This document shows positions 24,104 through 33,919 of a stretch of 64,000 nucleotides of DNA, piece by piece. A program made the position numbers and the translations under genes. Below the pieces are notes generated by a model. It was not told the DNA's origin. It saw only the letters and a program-made list of their open reading frames with translations, and made no database searches. Within the stretch, counting starts at the first letter, position 1; each line of letters begins with the position of its first letter. Source of the stretch: Melioribacteraceae bacterium (GTDB lineage Bacteria > Bacteroidota > Ignavibacteria > Ignavibacteriales > Melioribacteraceae); NCBI GenBank assembly GCA_015493615.1, contig WGCV01000048.1, positions 1 through 64,000 on the forward strand. Reading direction: 5' to 3'.

Positions 24104-26494
24104 ATGAAGATAAATGAATCCCCGTTGATGAAAGTTGTCGTTCTTTTTTCGGTCGGGATAATTGCGGGAAAGGGGATGTTCTTTTCGCTTCCGGTTATTC
24201 TCTCGCTTGCGCTGTTTGTTTTTATTTTGTCTGTTTGGCTTATTAAAACAGGAAGGGAAGATGCCGCAAATTATTTTATGTCGGTATTTATCTTTTTGCT
24301 CGGACTCGGCTCGATTACCTTCCATTTAAAAAATCTTCCCGAATACAATCTTCCCAAAAGCGAATACCGAAACGCGATGATTTACGGAACCATTAATAAT
24401 ATTGAACTTCCGCGCGACAGAAGCGTCTCGTTTTACTTGAATGCTGATTCATTAATCACGGGGAGAAGAAATTTTAAAATTTCCGATAAAGTTCTCTCTA
24501 AGATTTACTGTAAACCGTATGAGCTGGATAAATTTACCGGAAAATTTTCCGCAGGGAATTATGTAAAAATAAAGTGTAAGTTTTTTCGTCCGCGCGATAA
24601 AAGAAACCCGGGCGAATTTGATTACCGCGAGTATTTGAGGGAAAAAGGAATAACGGCGCAGGCTTCCATTTATAAAGTAAATAATGTTTTTCCTATCAAA
24701 AGCGGCGCAAGCGTTTTCAAAAATGTAACGTTTAAGATACGCGAAAGTATTGCGCGTGAAATCGACTTGATTTACACAGGAGAGAGAAGGCATTTCATAA
24801 AAGCTTTGCTGCTTGGCGAAAGAAAGGACTTGGACAAATCAATCGTCTCGAATTTTATTAACTCCGGAATTGTTCACGTTCTTGCAGTTTCCGGTTTGCA
24901 TGTCGGTTTTATTGCGGCAATTTTTTTCATAATCTTCGGCAGATTTAATCTCTTTTTGAAAGGGGGATTAACGGTTGCGGGAATAATTGTTTTTATGTTT
25001 GTCAGCGGGCTTCATCCTTCGGTAATAAGGGCAAGCGTTATGGCGGTATTGATGATACTGGCTCTCCTTTCGGGCAGGAAATATTCTTCCTTCAATGTTT
25101 TGGCTTTGGCGGCGTTAATTCTGCTTGTGATAAATCCGTCCGAGTTATTTTCGCCGGGATTTCAGCTTTCTTTTGCGGCTGTTTTTTCGATCTTGTTTTT
25201 TTATCCTTCGTTTGAACGCTATTTAAATTCATTTAATGTCAGAAGCAAATTTCTTAAAAGTTTGCTCCAATTATTTCTTCTTACTTTTGCCGCACAGCTC
25301 GGAACTCTGCCGATAACTTTAATCTATTTTAAAAAATTATCTCTTATTTCTTTTTTCATAAATTTAATCGCGGTTCCGCTTATAGGCGTCATTGTTGCGT
25401 TTGCCGTCGCCTCGCTCGCCTTTGCCGTAATTTCAACGTATCTAGGAGCGCTTATCGCGACAACAAACTCACTTCTTATTGAAATAATGTTTTATATGGC
25501 AAAACTTTCCGGCAACATGGAATTTTCCTATCTGCGGATTAGAAATTTTAATCTTTGGGAAGCGCTTTTATACTATGCGCTCCTGATTGTGATTTACATC
25601 TCATTTACAAAATTTAACAGTCTTAAATCGAAAGTGTCGATACTCATTCTATCGATTCTTATTTTCTTTACCTACGACGGAATTATTTCTCCGCCGTTTT
25701 TAGAAAAGAACAAGCTTTATGTTATAGCTGTTGATATCGGTCAGGGCGATTCTTTTCTGCTTAGATTTCCGGATAAGAGAGCCGCGCTAATCGACGCGGG
25801 AAACGCGACAAAACATTTCGATAACGGAAAGTACGTAATTGAGCCGCTCCTTAATTTTCTCGGCGTCGATAAAATCGATTACCTTTTTATTTCACATGTT
25901 GACGCAGACCACTACCGCGGTTCGCTTTCCCTGATTAAAGATGGGTTGGTAAAGCAAATTTATAAACCGGTTATCGATAAACGCTTGGCGAAAGATGTCG
26001 CCTTTGAAAAGTTTGCCGAGTCATTTGACGTCCCGATTGATTATTACTCAAGAAGAAAGTTTTCCATTGGAGGCGCGAGGTTATATTTTTTGAACGATAC
26101 TTCATTAATCAAATACAAAAAGTTTTCGCAGAATAATAAAAGCGGCTTGTTAAAACTCTGCTACGGGAACGAATCCTTTTTGTTTACAGGCGATTTGGAG
26201 AAAACCGGAGAAAATCTCTGGCGCGATTTATACGGGAAATTTCTCCAATCCGAAGTTCTGAAAGTCGGGCATCACGGAAGTAAATCCTCAACAGGCGAAC
26301 GGTTTTTAAAAATGGTAAAACCAAAATATGCATTGATTAGCGCCGGAGAAAATAATAAATTCGGACATCCGAATTTTGAAACTTTGCGGATACTCAATAA
26401 ATTCGGCGTTGAAATAAAAAGAACGGATAAATCCCGAGCGATTGTTCTCAGCGCCGACGGGAATAAGATTAAATTCATCAATTGGAAAAACTGA
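24104..26494 (+). CDS. comEC: ComEC/Rec2 DNA-uptake channel protein
   Basis: The 796-residue inner-membrane protein has an N-terminal OB-like DUF4131 region, a multi-spanning competence domain with VHVLAVSGLHVGFIAAIFF near residue 258 and FSPGFQLSFAAVFSILFF near 350, and a C-terminal metallo-beta-lactamase domain with VDIGQGDSFLLRF, IDAGN, ISHVDADHYRGS and KVGHHGSKSS. The complete domain set suggests it is functional in carrying single-stranded DNA into the cytoplasm, though other competence genes are not in the window. A TATATTTG box at 24046-24053 could be a -7 element but has no good -33 partner. Confidence 0.93.
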   Translation: MKINESPLMKVVVLFSVGIIAGKGMFFSLPVILSLALFVFILSVWLIKTGREDAANYFMSVFIFLLGLGSITFHLKNLPEYNLPKSEYRNAMIYGTINNIELPRDRSVSFYLNADSLITGRRNFKISDKVLSKIYCKPYELDKFTGKFSAGNYVKIKCKFFRPRDKRNPGEFDYREYLREKGITAQASIYKVNNVFPIKSGASVFKNVTFKIRESIAREIDLIYTGERRHFIKALLLGERKDLDKSIVSNFINSGIVHVLAVSGLHVGFIAAIFFIIFGRFNLFLKGGLTVAGIIVFMFVSGLHPSVIRASVMAVLMILALLSGRKYSSFNVLALAALILLVINPSELFSPGFQLSFAAVFSILFFYPSFERYLNSFNVRSKFLKSLLQLFLLTFAAQLGTLPITLIYFKKLSLISFFINLIAVPLIGVIVAFAVASLAFAVISTYLGALIATTNSLLIEIMFYMAKLSGNMEFSYLRIRNFNLWEALLYYALLIVIYISFTKFNSLKSKVSILILSILIFFTYDGIISPPFLEKNKLYVIAVDIGQGDSFLLRFPDKRAALIDAGNATKHFDNGKYVIEPLLNFLGVDKIDYLFISHVDADHYRGSLSLIKDGLVKQIYKPVIDKRLAKDVAFEKFAESFDVPIDYYSRRKFSIGGARLYFLNDTSLIKYKKFSQNNKSGLLKLCYGNESFLFTGDLEKTGENLWRDLYGKFLQSEVLKVGHHGSKSSTGERFLKMVKPKYALISAGENNKFGHPNFETLRILNKFGVEIKRTDKSRAIVLSADGNKIKFINWKN

Positions 26495-26495
26495 T

Positions 26496-27506
26496 TTGAA
26501 AATTACCGAAAACGTTTCGCTTAAACCTTTTAATACATTTGGAGTCGATGTTAAGGCGAAATATTTTATTACGGCATCCTTTCGTAAAGATATCTCCGAA
26601 GCTATTGATTTTTCAAGAGAAAACAGACTTCCGCTTCTTCCAATCGGCAAAGGAAGCAATATTCTTTTTACCAAAAACTACGATGGCGTTGTTCTGAATT
26701 TGGAATTCGCCGATATTAAAATTATTTCCGAAAACGATTCGGATGTTCTGTTGGAAGTAAGCGCGGGAGTTGTTTGGGACGATGCGGTTCGATTTGCGGT
26801 AAAAAATAATTACTGGGGATTGGAGAACCTTTCGTTAATTCCGGGCGCAGCCGGAGCGGCTCCCGTACAAAATATAGGCGCATACGGCGCGGAGTTGAAG
26901 GATGTTCTGGAGAGTCTTGAAGCTATCGATATAGAGAGCAAAGAAGCTGTTGCATTTACTAATGAGGAATGCAAATTCGGCTACCGCGACAGTATTTTCA
27001 AAAATGAGCTGAAGGATAAATTTATTATCACCGGAGTGAAGCTGAAATTGAGTAAAGTGAGTTCGCCTAATATTAATTACCGTCCGCTGAAGAAGAAATT
27101 CGGTTCACGTAGTGAAATTAAAATCGAAGAAATCCGCGACGAAGTAATCAGAATCAGAAAGGAGAAACTTTCCGACCCGAAAGAATTTGGAAATGCCGGA
27201 AGTTTTTTTACTAATCCGATTATCGGCGAGGATGAACTTCAACGACTACGAACCGCTCATCCTTCGATTCCGTTTTATGATTTGGGCGAGCAAAAATATA
27301 AAATTCCCGCAGCGTGGCTGATAGAAAAAGCGGGCTTGAAAGGTTATCGCGAGGCTAACGTCGGAGTAAGTCCCAAGCAGGCTCTGGTTATTCTTAACTA
27401 CGGAGAGGCAAGCGGGAAAGAGGTAATCGAGTTTGCCGAAAAAATAAAAAATTTAATTTTGAAAAAATTTAACATATCTTTGCAAACTGAAGTTAATATT
27501 TTGTGA
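26496..27506 (+). CDS. murB: UDP-N-acetylenolpyruvoylglucosamine reductase
   Basis: MurB makes UDP-N-acetylmuramate with NADPH and FAD, an essential step in peptidoglycan synthesis. I place the start at the TTG at 26496, one base after the comEC stop, because the protein then begins LKITENVSLKPFNTFGVD, as family members do; an earlier in-frame TTG at 26442 would overlap comEC by 53 bases. The 336-residue protein has PIGKGSNILF, the FAD-binding-domain block SLIPGAAGAAPVQNIGAYGAE, the YRDSIFK segment and EFGNAGSFFTNP (catalytic serine). Its size fits a type I/II-like MurB. Confidence 0.94.
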   Translation: MKITENVSLKPFNTFGVDVKAKYFITASFRKDISEAIDFSRENRLPLLPIGKGSNILFTKNYDGVVLNLEFADIKIISENDSDVLLEVSAGVVWDDAVRFAVKNNYWGLENLSLIPGAAGAAPVQNIGAYGAELKDVLESLEAIDIESKEAVAFTNEECKFGYRDSIFKNELKDKFIITGVKLKLSKVSSPNINYRPLKKKFGSRSEIKIEEIRDEVIRIRKEKLSDPKEFGNAGSFFTNPIIGEDELQRLRTAHPSIPFYDLGEQKYKIPAAWLIEKAGLKGYREANVGVSPKQALVILNYGEASGKEVIEFAEKIKNLILKKFNISLQTEVNIL

Positions 27507-27521
27507 TAAAAGGGAGATCTT

Positions 27522-29156
27522 ATGTCTGAGGAAACTACTGAGGTACAAAAGAAAAAAACTCTTGGGGAGGTTATCAGCGACGCCTTCAAAGAACTTAATG
27601 AAACTTTCAGGGCTTTTATTAAAGCGCCTACGGCATTGTGGGGAATTAACGTTCCCTATATTATAGAGGGACTTGTCTATTTCGGGATTTTAACAATCCT
27701 CGGAAAATTCTCATCCGAAAACGTCGGATTAACTGATGCGCAAGCCGGACTGGTTTACAGTTTTGTAACCGGAGGCATTACTTTTGCAATGTTAATTTTC
27801 GGCGGGACGGCGGATAAATTAGGCGTCAGAACGGCGCTTGTTCTTTCCTTTGTGGCGATGTTAATCGGACGGTTCTTCATCGCTTTATCCGGTACGCTTA
27901 ATTTGGGGCACGGACTTTGGTCCCCAATGTTTTTCACTATGATTGGCGGGCTGCTCATAATGGTGCTTGCTTACGGTTTATTTCAGCCTGCGGCTTACTC
28001 CGGTGTTAAACGCTACACAAACAAGAAGACTGCGGCAATGGGCTATGCCGTAATCTACGGATTTATGAATCTCGGCGCGTTTTTGTCGGGATTTATCTCA
28101 TCCTTCACGCGCCATAGTTTTACTTCGGTTTTTCCTCCCAACGGATTGACCGCAGTCTTTTGGGTTTATGTAATTTTAACGGCTCTCTCACTTATTTTAA
28201 CAATTGTTTTAATTACTCGCAAAACCGACAAAGCCGCCATCGACAGAGTTAAAAATGAGAACAACGACATAGACGACGAAGCGGGAGTCGAACGTTCCGA
28301 AGAAAAAGAAGAAGAAGTTAAACCGGACGTTAAAGTAAACAATATCCCGATATTTATTTATTCCGCTTTGGCTGTTCTTTTCTTTTTCCTTTCAGGTTAC
28401 GGAATTGATAACAGTATAAACCGGATTATCGACGCCCGCTTATTCGGTTTGTCGATTCATATCGACATCGCATTCATTTTATTTGTGATAATGATTGTAG
28501 TTGCGACTTACGATTATTTGAAACGCCGTCCGTGGCATCCATTCCGCGATAAACGGTTTACATTTTTTATATTTATACTTGTTCCGGTACAGACATTATT
28601 TGCGCATAACTGGCTTACGCTTCCTTATTATTTGGACAGAGCTTTTCAGGGTACGCTTGTCAGTCAATACTTTGAAGTTTTCTCAAATTTAAATCCGGTT
28701 CTGATTTTCATACTTACGCCGATTATTGCGGGCTTAACAGCAAGCGCCAACGTTTACAAGATGATGATTTACGGAACTGTTGTAATGGCAATTCCTACGT
28801 TTCTTCTCGCCGTCGGACCTAACATTTACCTTTTCCTATTTTATGTTTTGATGATGACAATCGGCGAAGCAATGTGGTCGCCCCGTTTTCTGCAATGGAT
28901 TGCTGAAATTGCGCCTAAAGGAAAGGTTGGGCTTTACATGGGCGTGGGGCAGTTCCCGTGGTTTCTCGATAAAGTTTTCACCGGTTTTTACTCCGGCTAT
29001 TTCCTTGAAAAATATTGCCCGAAAAATACTCCCGTTGCCGATTTGCACACCGGTACAATGTGGTTTATTTACGGACTGATTGCAATTATTACTCCGATAA
29101 GTCTTATCCTTGCAAAAAATTGGATGTTGAAAGGATTCAAAGAAAAAGCTGATTAG
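27522..29156 (+). CDS. Major facilitator superfamily transporter
   Basis: The 544-residue protein has about 12 membrane segments with an MFS loop motif GGTADKLGVRTALVLSF (residues about 87-103), and a highly charged cytoplasmic loop (residues about 235-280, rich in Glu, Asp and Lys) between the two six-helix halves. The second half contains SPRFLQWIAEIAPKGKVGLY near residue 454. The overall look recalls peptide/POT-like members, but the substrate is not determinable. It has a good ribosome site (aaagggagatctt). A TATCTTTG box (27475-27482) lies upstream within murB but lacks a well-spaced -33 element. Confidence 0.85.
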   Translation: MSEETTEVQKKKTLGEVISDAFKELNETFRAFIKAPTALWGINVPYIIEGLVYFGILTILGKFSSENVGLTDAQAGLVYSFVTGGITFAMLIFGGTADKLGVRTALVLSFVAMLIGRFFIALSGTLNLGHGLWSPMFFTMIGGLLIMVLAYGLFQPAAYSGVKRYTNKKTAAMGYAVIYGFMNLGAFLSGFISSFTRHSFTSVFPPNGLTAVFWVYVILTALSLILTIVLITRKTDKAAIDRVKNENNDIDDEAGVERSEEKEEEVKPDVKVNNIPIFIYSALAVLFFFLSGYGIDNSINRIIDARLFGLSIHIDIAFILFVIMIVVATYDYLKRRPWHPFRDKRFTFFIFILVPVQTLFAHNWLTLPYYLDRAFQGTLVSQYFEVFSNLNPVLIFILTPIIAGLTASANVYKMMIYGTVVMAIPTFLLAVGPNIYLFLFYVLMMTIGEAMWSPRFLQWIAEIAPKGKVGLYMGVGQFPWFLDKVFTGFYSGYFLEKYCPKNTPVADLHTGTMWFIYGLIAIITPISLILAKNWMLKGFKEKAD

Positions 29157-29165
29157 TTTGTTTAC

Positions 29166-29193
29166 AAGCGCTCTGATTTTCTTCAGGGCGCTT
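29166..29193 (+). terminator. Terminator-like hairpin after the MFS gene
   Basis: An 11-base stem with one G-T pair (AAGCGCTCTGA with TCAGGGCGCTT) lies ten bases after the MFS stop. The following bases (aaatatt) are not a T-run, so it may act as a transcript end-protecting hairpin or a weak terminator. Confidence 0.5.
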
Positions 29194-29460
29194 AAATATT
29201 GAAAATAATATTTCCCTACAGATAAAAAATGTTTGAAATTTCAAAAATAAATGCTGATATTAACTTATTAAAGATTAAAAAATAATTCACTAAATCACAT
29301 TCTTAATAAACGCCGATTGAAATTACTTATTTAAAATAAACTTAATTCAAATCGATTTATCCGGATGAAAAAACAGGGTAGCGCCCAAAAGATTTCAGTT
29401 GAAATCATCTATTGTTAAATTCTTATTTATTGAAACCTGCATTGAGACTAAAATGTTAGA

Positions 29461-29642
29461 AAACTTTGCAAAATTTAATAATTTGTCATTCTGAATGGAG
29501 TGGAGCGGAATGAAGAATCTCAAAACCGGCATTTACACCGAATTTAGTGATATTTCGGACGGTTTTCTCTTTCACCCCCAAAAAACAGTTGGGGCAAGCT
29601 TGGCGGACTCAATATGACAACCTTGGGTATCGCTAAAGTCTT
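29461..29642. repeat. MITE-like intergenic element, copy 3
   Basis: The left part (actttgcaaaa, then aatttgtcattctgaatgg and gagcggaatgaagaatctca) matches copy 2. The right part (ggcggactcaatatgacaac and following) matches copies 1 and 2 less exactly. The ends form imperfect inverted repeats. The interior includes a cacccccaaaaaacagttgg word. Confidence 0.6.
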
Positions 29643-29719
29643 TGTTAATCAATGTTCTCGGGTAATTTTAAGTGAATATGTTAATTAAAAGATTGTATAA
29701 AAAATAATAGGAACCAATT

Positions 29720-30973
29720 ATGTCAATGGACATTTCTGAATTACAAAAAAAGAAATTGGTTGATTTATACCAAATTGCAAAAGAGCTTAAGTTGGAGCAT
29801 TATCGAGACTTAAGGAAACAAGAACTTATTGTAAAAATATTGGAAGAACAAACCAAAAAGGATGGACTTACATTCTCAAAAGGAGTGTTGGAAGTTATGC
29901 CTGACGGTTACGGATTTTTGAGATCCGTTAATTACAACTATCTTCCTTCCCCCGACGACATCTACGTTTCACCTTCTCAAATAAAAAGATTCTATCTTAA
30001 AACCGGCGACTTTGTCAGCGGTCAGGTTCGTCCTCCCAAAGACAGCGAAAGATTTTTTGCCCTTTTAAGAGTCGAAGCCGTTAACGGCGTAAGTCCCGAT
30101 AAGATACGTCAAAGAACTTTCTTTGATAACCTTACTCCTCTTTATCCGAATAAAAGATTGCATCTCGAAACTTCTCCCGGCGAATATTCGATGCGAATTG
30201 TAGATTTATTGTCGCCAATCGGAAAAGGGCAGAGGGGCTTGATAGTTTCGCCGCCGAAAAGCGGTAAAACGATATTGCTTCAGAAAATGGCAAATTCAAT
30301 TACAAGAAATCATCCCGACGTTAAATTAATGATGCTTCTGATTGACGAACGCCCCGAAGAAGTAACTGATATGAAGCGTTCGGTAAACGCCGAAGTTATT
30401 GCCTCCACATTTGACGAACAGCCCGAGCGTCATGTTCAGGTTGCTAATATGGTAATCGAGAGAGCGAAGAGGTTGGTGGAAGTCGGCAGCGATGTCGTTA
30501 TTCTTCTTGACAGTATTACCAGACTTGCTCGCGCGCACAACACGGTTATTCCTCACAGCGGAAGAATCCTATCCGGCGGCGTTGATTCCAATGCGCTTCA
30601 CAAACCGAAACGGTTTTTCGGCGCGGCGCGAAATATCGACGAAGGCGGAAGTCTTACGATTATTGCCACCGCTTTGGTGGAAACCGGCAGCCGTATGGAC
30701 GAAGTTATTTTCGAGGAATTCAAAGGAACCGGCAATATGGAATTGGTGCTTAACCGTTCTCTCGCCGACAGAAGAATTTTCCCCGCAATAGATTTGAACA
30801 AAACCGGAACGAGAAAAGAAGAACTTCTTTTGAGCGAAGACGAACTGAACAAGATTTGGGTTTTACGAAAATTCTTGAGCGATTATGACCCTGTTGAAGC
30901 AATGGACTTTTTGTTAAGCAGAATGAAGGGTACAAAGAATAATAAAGAATTCCTTATGAGTATGAACAGCTGA
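29720..30973 (+). CDS. rho: Transcription termination factor Rho
   Basis: Rho is the hexameric RNA helicase that ends untranslated transcripts. The 417-residue protein has an N-terminal Rho-N helix bundle, an OB-fold RNA-binding domain ([14 protein letters not shown], about residue 56), Walker A SPPKSGKT (about residue 176), the [13 protein letters not shown] block, Walker [15 protein letters not shown] and the Q/R-loop [20 protein letters not shown]. The length is typical of compact Rho proteins, without the long N-terminal insertion seen in many Bacteroidota. The start is ATG 29720; ATG 29726 is also possible. Confidence 0.97.
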   Translation: MSMDISELQKKKLVDLYQIAKELKLEHYRDLRKQELIVKILEEQTKKDGLTFSKGVLEVMPDGYGFLRSVNYNYLPSPDDIYVSPSQIKRFYLKTGDFVSGQVRPPKDSERFFALLRVEAVNGVSPDKIRQRTFFDNLTPLYPNKRLHLETSPGEYSMRIVDLLSPIGKGQRGLIVSPPKSGKTILLQKMANSITRNHPDVKLMMLLIDERPEEVTDMKRSVNAEVIASTFDEQPERHVQVANMVIERAKRLVEVGSDVVILLDSITRLARAHNTVIPHSGRILSGGVDSNALHKPKRFFGAARNIDEGGSLTIIATALVETGSRMDEVIFEEFKGTGNMELVLNRSLADRRIFPAIDLNKTGTRKEELLLSEDELNKIWVLRKFLSDYDPVEAMDFLLSRMKGTKNNKEFLMSMNS

Positions 30974-30977
30974 TTAA

Positions 30978-32222
30978 TTGAAGCCGAAAAAAAAACTTTG
31001 GTTGATTTTACTCATTCTGTTTTTTGAGACTTTCGGCGTTTTGAACGCCCGGACAGCCGGGAAATTACAGACGTTTGTTCTTCCCGGCGACTCGCTCAAC
31101 CAATGTTTTGCGCTTTATCAAATCAATTACTCCGATATTCTCTTCGAGAAATCAAACGGAAGGTATGAGGCAAAGGTTACGGTTTCGCTTGAAGTTTACG
31201 ATTCGTTAAAAAATCTCTTTCGGGATGAAAAAAGTCGCGCCGTAACTGCAGCCGATTACAGAGCCACAAAAAACAAATCCAAATTTATTTCTTTTCTGTT
31301 TAAGCTGAATCTTCCCGCCGGAGATTTCTTGTTCAAGTCGGCGATTTCTCAAAACGGCAAGCCGGGCGTACGAAATTTGAAGGATAAAAAACTTCACATT
31401 AAGAAAAACACTCAAATAAACGGCTCGCTTCTTTTCGTGTCCGATAATATTAAGGAAAATAAGGGGAGAGTAATTTCTTTCGGAGAGTTTTACCCGTTTG
31501 GCGACATTAAACCGGTAGTGTTTTTTGTAAGTAAAAACAAACTTCAATCGCCTGAAATTTTTGTTACACAGAACGGAGAAGAAGTTTCACATTCCAAAGG
31601 GAAAAAATTCAATTGTAATAATCTTGATATTTCGGTAAGGAATGATTCCCCGTTTGTAAAATTTAATTGCGATAAGGAAAACCGGAGTGAAAACGTTTTT
31701 CTCTATTCATTTGAGGAGAGCGCTGCAAAGTTGATTCCGGGAAGCGCGATTTTAAAACTGAATTCCGAGGGAAAATTTCAATCGTTCAAGATTAGTATTA
31801 TTTGGAAAAACAAACCTAAAATATTAAACGATTGGGAAAAAACAATCGAGGCGCTTAGTTTCATTTTCCCAAAAAAGGAATTAAGAGGACTCTATTCGGC
31901 AAACGAAAATCAAAGGTTAGAGTCTTTATTTGATTTATGGAAGCGGTATGACGACAATCCCGGAACGGCTTTTAATCCTTTGATGAACGAGTTTTTTCGC
32001 CGCGTCGATTATGCCGAAACTCATTTTACGGTAAAAAAAAGAACGGACGGCTACAAAACCGATATGGGAAAAATATATATTCGTTACGGCAAACCGGTTT
32101 CAATTGAAAGAAAGTTCAATACTCTAAATCTTCCAATTGAGATTTGGAATTATGGTAACAGAAATTATATTTTTGTCGATAAAAACCAAAACGGTAAATA
32201 TGAACTGATGGAAATCAAATGA
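30978..32222 (+). CDS. Exported GWxTD-domain protein
   Basis: The 414-residue protein has a signal peptide (about residues 1-25, ending VLNA) and a C-terminal GWxTD domain recognised from RVDYAETHF and DGYKTDMGKIYIRYGKP (residues about 353-378). The name-giving tryptophan is a tyrosine here. The family occurs in Bacteroidota, Chlorobi-group and Acidobacteria proteins and has no known biochemical role. It starts with TTG (30978), two codons after the rho stop region, and overlaps pdxA by four bases, so it is probably part of a rho-GWxTD-pdxA transcript. Confidence 0.8.
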   Translation: MKPKKKLWLILLILFFETFGVLNARTAGKLQTFVLPGDSLNQCFALYQINYSDILFEKSNGRYEAKVTVSLEVYDSLKNLFRDEKSRAVTAADYRATKNKSKFISFLFKLNLPAGDFLFKSAISQNGKPGVRNLKDKKLHIKKNTQINGSLLFVSDNIKENKGRVISFGEFYPFGDIKPVVFFVSKNKLQSPEIFVTQNGEEVSHSKGKKFNCNNLDISVRNDSPFVKFNCDKENRSENVFLYSFEESAAKLIPGSAILKLNSEGKFQSFKISIIWKNKPKILNDWEKTIEALSFIFPKKELRGLYSANENQRLESLFDLWKRYDDNPGTAFNPLMNEFFRRVDYAETHFTVKKRTDGYKTDMGKIYIRYGKPVSIERKFNTLNLPIEIWNYGNRNYIFVDKNQNGKYELMEIK

Positions 32223-33205
32223 AAACGCTGACTGTTTCTTGCGGAGATATAAACGGTATCGGGCCGGAAATTATTTTCAAATCTTTGAATGAAATTTACA
32301 AGGAATGCAATTCGGAGATTATTTTAATCATCCCGGAAAATGTGTTTGAACTGACTTCAAAACTTGTTCGCCCGGAGTTTCCTTTCTCTCGTTTTTCTTC
32401 ATCCGATAAAAGAAGTTCCGGAGTAAAAATATTATTTTTGGAAGACGCGGAAATCGAGATCGGGGAACCTACTGAAACGAGCGGCGCAACCGCTTTCAAG
32501 TCGCTTGACAAAGCGATAAGTTTGATTGAATCGGGTAGAGCCGAAGGACTTGTTACCGCGCCTCTTTCCAAAGAAGCGTTTGCATTGGCGGGAGTTAATT
32601 ACAACGGGCATACTGATTTATTAGCCGAGAGAAGCGGCACGGTGGATTATATGATGACATTCTTATCGAATGATTTTAAAACCGGATTGGCGACTGTGCA
32701 TGTTCCCATTAAGGAAGTTGACAGCTTGCTTACTCCAAGTTTGCTTAAATCAAAATTGGATGTCGCGGTTAAAACTTTACAAAATGACTTTTTAATTAAC
32801 TCGCCTAAAATTGCTGTTCTGGGGTTAAATCCGCACGCGGGAGAAAACGGAAATATTGGAAGGAAAGAGGTTGAGGTGATTTCACCCGTTATTGAAGAAT
32901 TTAAATCGGAAGCGGATTGCTCGATCTCGGGACCTTTTGTTCCCGACGCATTTTTTGCCACAAGAAAATATCTTGAGTTTGATTTCGTCTTGTCGATGTA
33001 TCACGATCAGGCGTTGATTCCCTTTAAAATGATTAATTTTAATTCGGGCGTCAATTTTACAGCAGGGCTTCCTTATGTTCGCACATCTCCCGATCACGGA
33101 ACCGCTTTCGACATTGCGGGAAAAGGCGCGGCTGACGAATCGAGTTTTACCGAAGCGCTTATTTGGGCTGAAAAAATTTTGGCAAATCGCAATGAAAAAA
33201 ATTGA
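32219..33205 (+). CDS. pdxA: 4-hydroxythreonine-4-phosphate dehydrogenase
   Basis: PdxA oxidises 4-phosphohydroxy-L-threonine in the DXP-dependent route to pyridoxal phosphate. The 328-residue protein starts with VSCGDINGIGPEI and has VTAPLSKEAF, YNGHTDLLAER (metal ligand histidine), GLNPHAGENGNIGRKE and SMYHDQALIPFKM, then TSPDHGTAFDIAGKG. All metal and substrate motifs are intact. It overlaps both neighbours, by four bases with the GWxTD gene and 14 with the methyltransferase. Confidence 0.96.
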   Translation: MKTLTVSCGDINGIGPEIIFKSLNEIYKECNSEIILIIPENVFELTSKLVRPEFPFSRFSSSDKRSSGVKILFLEDAEIEIGEPTETSGATAFKSLDKAISLIESGRAEGLVTAPLSKEAFALAGVNYNGHTDLLAERSGTVDYMMTFLSNDFKTGLATVHVPIKEVDSLLTPSLLKSKLDVAVKTLQNDFLINSPKIAVLGLNPHAGENGNIGRKEVEVISPVIEEFKSEADCSISGPFVPDAFFATRKYLEFDFVLSMYHDQALIPFKMINFNSGVNFTAGLPYVRTSPDHGTAFDIAGKGAADESSFTEALIWAEKILANRNEKN

Positions 33206-33917
33206 ACAGTACGAAGCGGTCAGTAAACTTTATTCCCGCCTTATGGCTGACGTAAATTACGAAAGTTGGGCGGAATATCTGCTGGCAATTTACGAAGATT
33301 TTGAATGTACGGGAAACAGATTTCTCGAATTGGCGGGAGGCAACTGCATCCTTGCCGGCGAACTCGTTAAGTCCGGATACGATGTAATCACGTCCGATTT
33401 GTCGCTCCCCATGCTCGGTAGTAAAGAATGCGTCGGAATCAGACGTGTCTGTTGCAACATGACAAAGCTGCCGTTTAGCTCAAAGTTTGATTTTATTTTT
33501 TCGGCTTTCGACAGCGTTAATTATCTGCTTGCCGAATCCGATCTGCGCGGTTTGTTTAATGAGGTAGGAAGAGTTCTTTCCGCCGACGGGATTTTTACTT
33601 TTGACGTTAGTTTGGAGAACAACAGTTTAAATAATTTAGAGCATTTAAACAGAGAAGACAAATTTGAAGATTTAAAGTACAAACAAACAAGCGTTTATTT
33701 AGAAGATGAAAGAATTCACGTTAACGAATTTGAGATTTCGATTGGAGAGGAAATTTTTAAGGAAGTTCACAAGCAGAAAATTTATCCGTTTGAAACATAT
33801 TTTGAAATAGTTGAAGATAGTCCGCTTTATGTTTCGGAATGTTTTGACGCATTCACTTTTGAGGATGGTTCGCCGGAATCATCGAGAGTGCAATTTGTAT
33901 TAAAGAGAAAGGTATAA
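33192..33917 (+). CDS. Class I SAM-dependent methyltransferase
   Basis: I place the start at ATG 33192 (MKKIEQYEAVSKLYSRL), overlapping pdxA by 14 bases; longer in-frame extensions run deep into pdxA and read as its shadow. The 241-residue protein has a cofactor loop FLELAGGNCILAGEL near residue 42, followed by VITSDLSLPML and FDFIFSAFDSVNYLL, and a C-terminal beta region typical of small-molecule methyltransferases with a domain insert. The substrate is unknown. It ends two bases before the ftsE-like gene. Confidence 0.85.
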   Translation: MKKIEQYEAVSKLYSRLMADVNYESWAEYLLAIYEDFECTGNRFLELAGGNCILAGELVKSGYDVITSDLSLPMLGSKECVGIRRVCCNMTKLPFSSKFDFIFSAFDSVNYLLAESDLRGLFNEVGRVLSADGIFTFDVSLENNSLNNLEHLNREDKFEDLKYKQTSVYLEDERIHVNEFEISIGEEIFKEVHKQKIYPFETYFEIVEDSPLYVSECFDAFTFEDGSPESSRVQFVLKRKV

Positions 33918-33919
33918 CG

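Larger units (their letters stand above)
29157..29719. other. Intergenic region upstream of rho
   Basis: The 563-base gap holds a terminator-like hairpin (29166-29193), AT-rich sequence without a visible gene, and a MITE-like element (29461-29642) that ends about 77 bases before rho. I see no clear promoter of the TTTG-N20-TAnnTTTG type. A long rho leader, as used for rho autoregulation elsewhere, is possible but not shown. Confidence 0.45.

Noticed and set aside
29157-29719. A riboswitch or structured leader for rho
   Set aside because: No conserved RNA motif is visible; the gap is explained mostly by a terminator-like hairpin and a MITE-like element.
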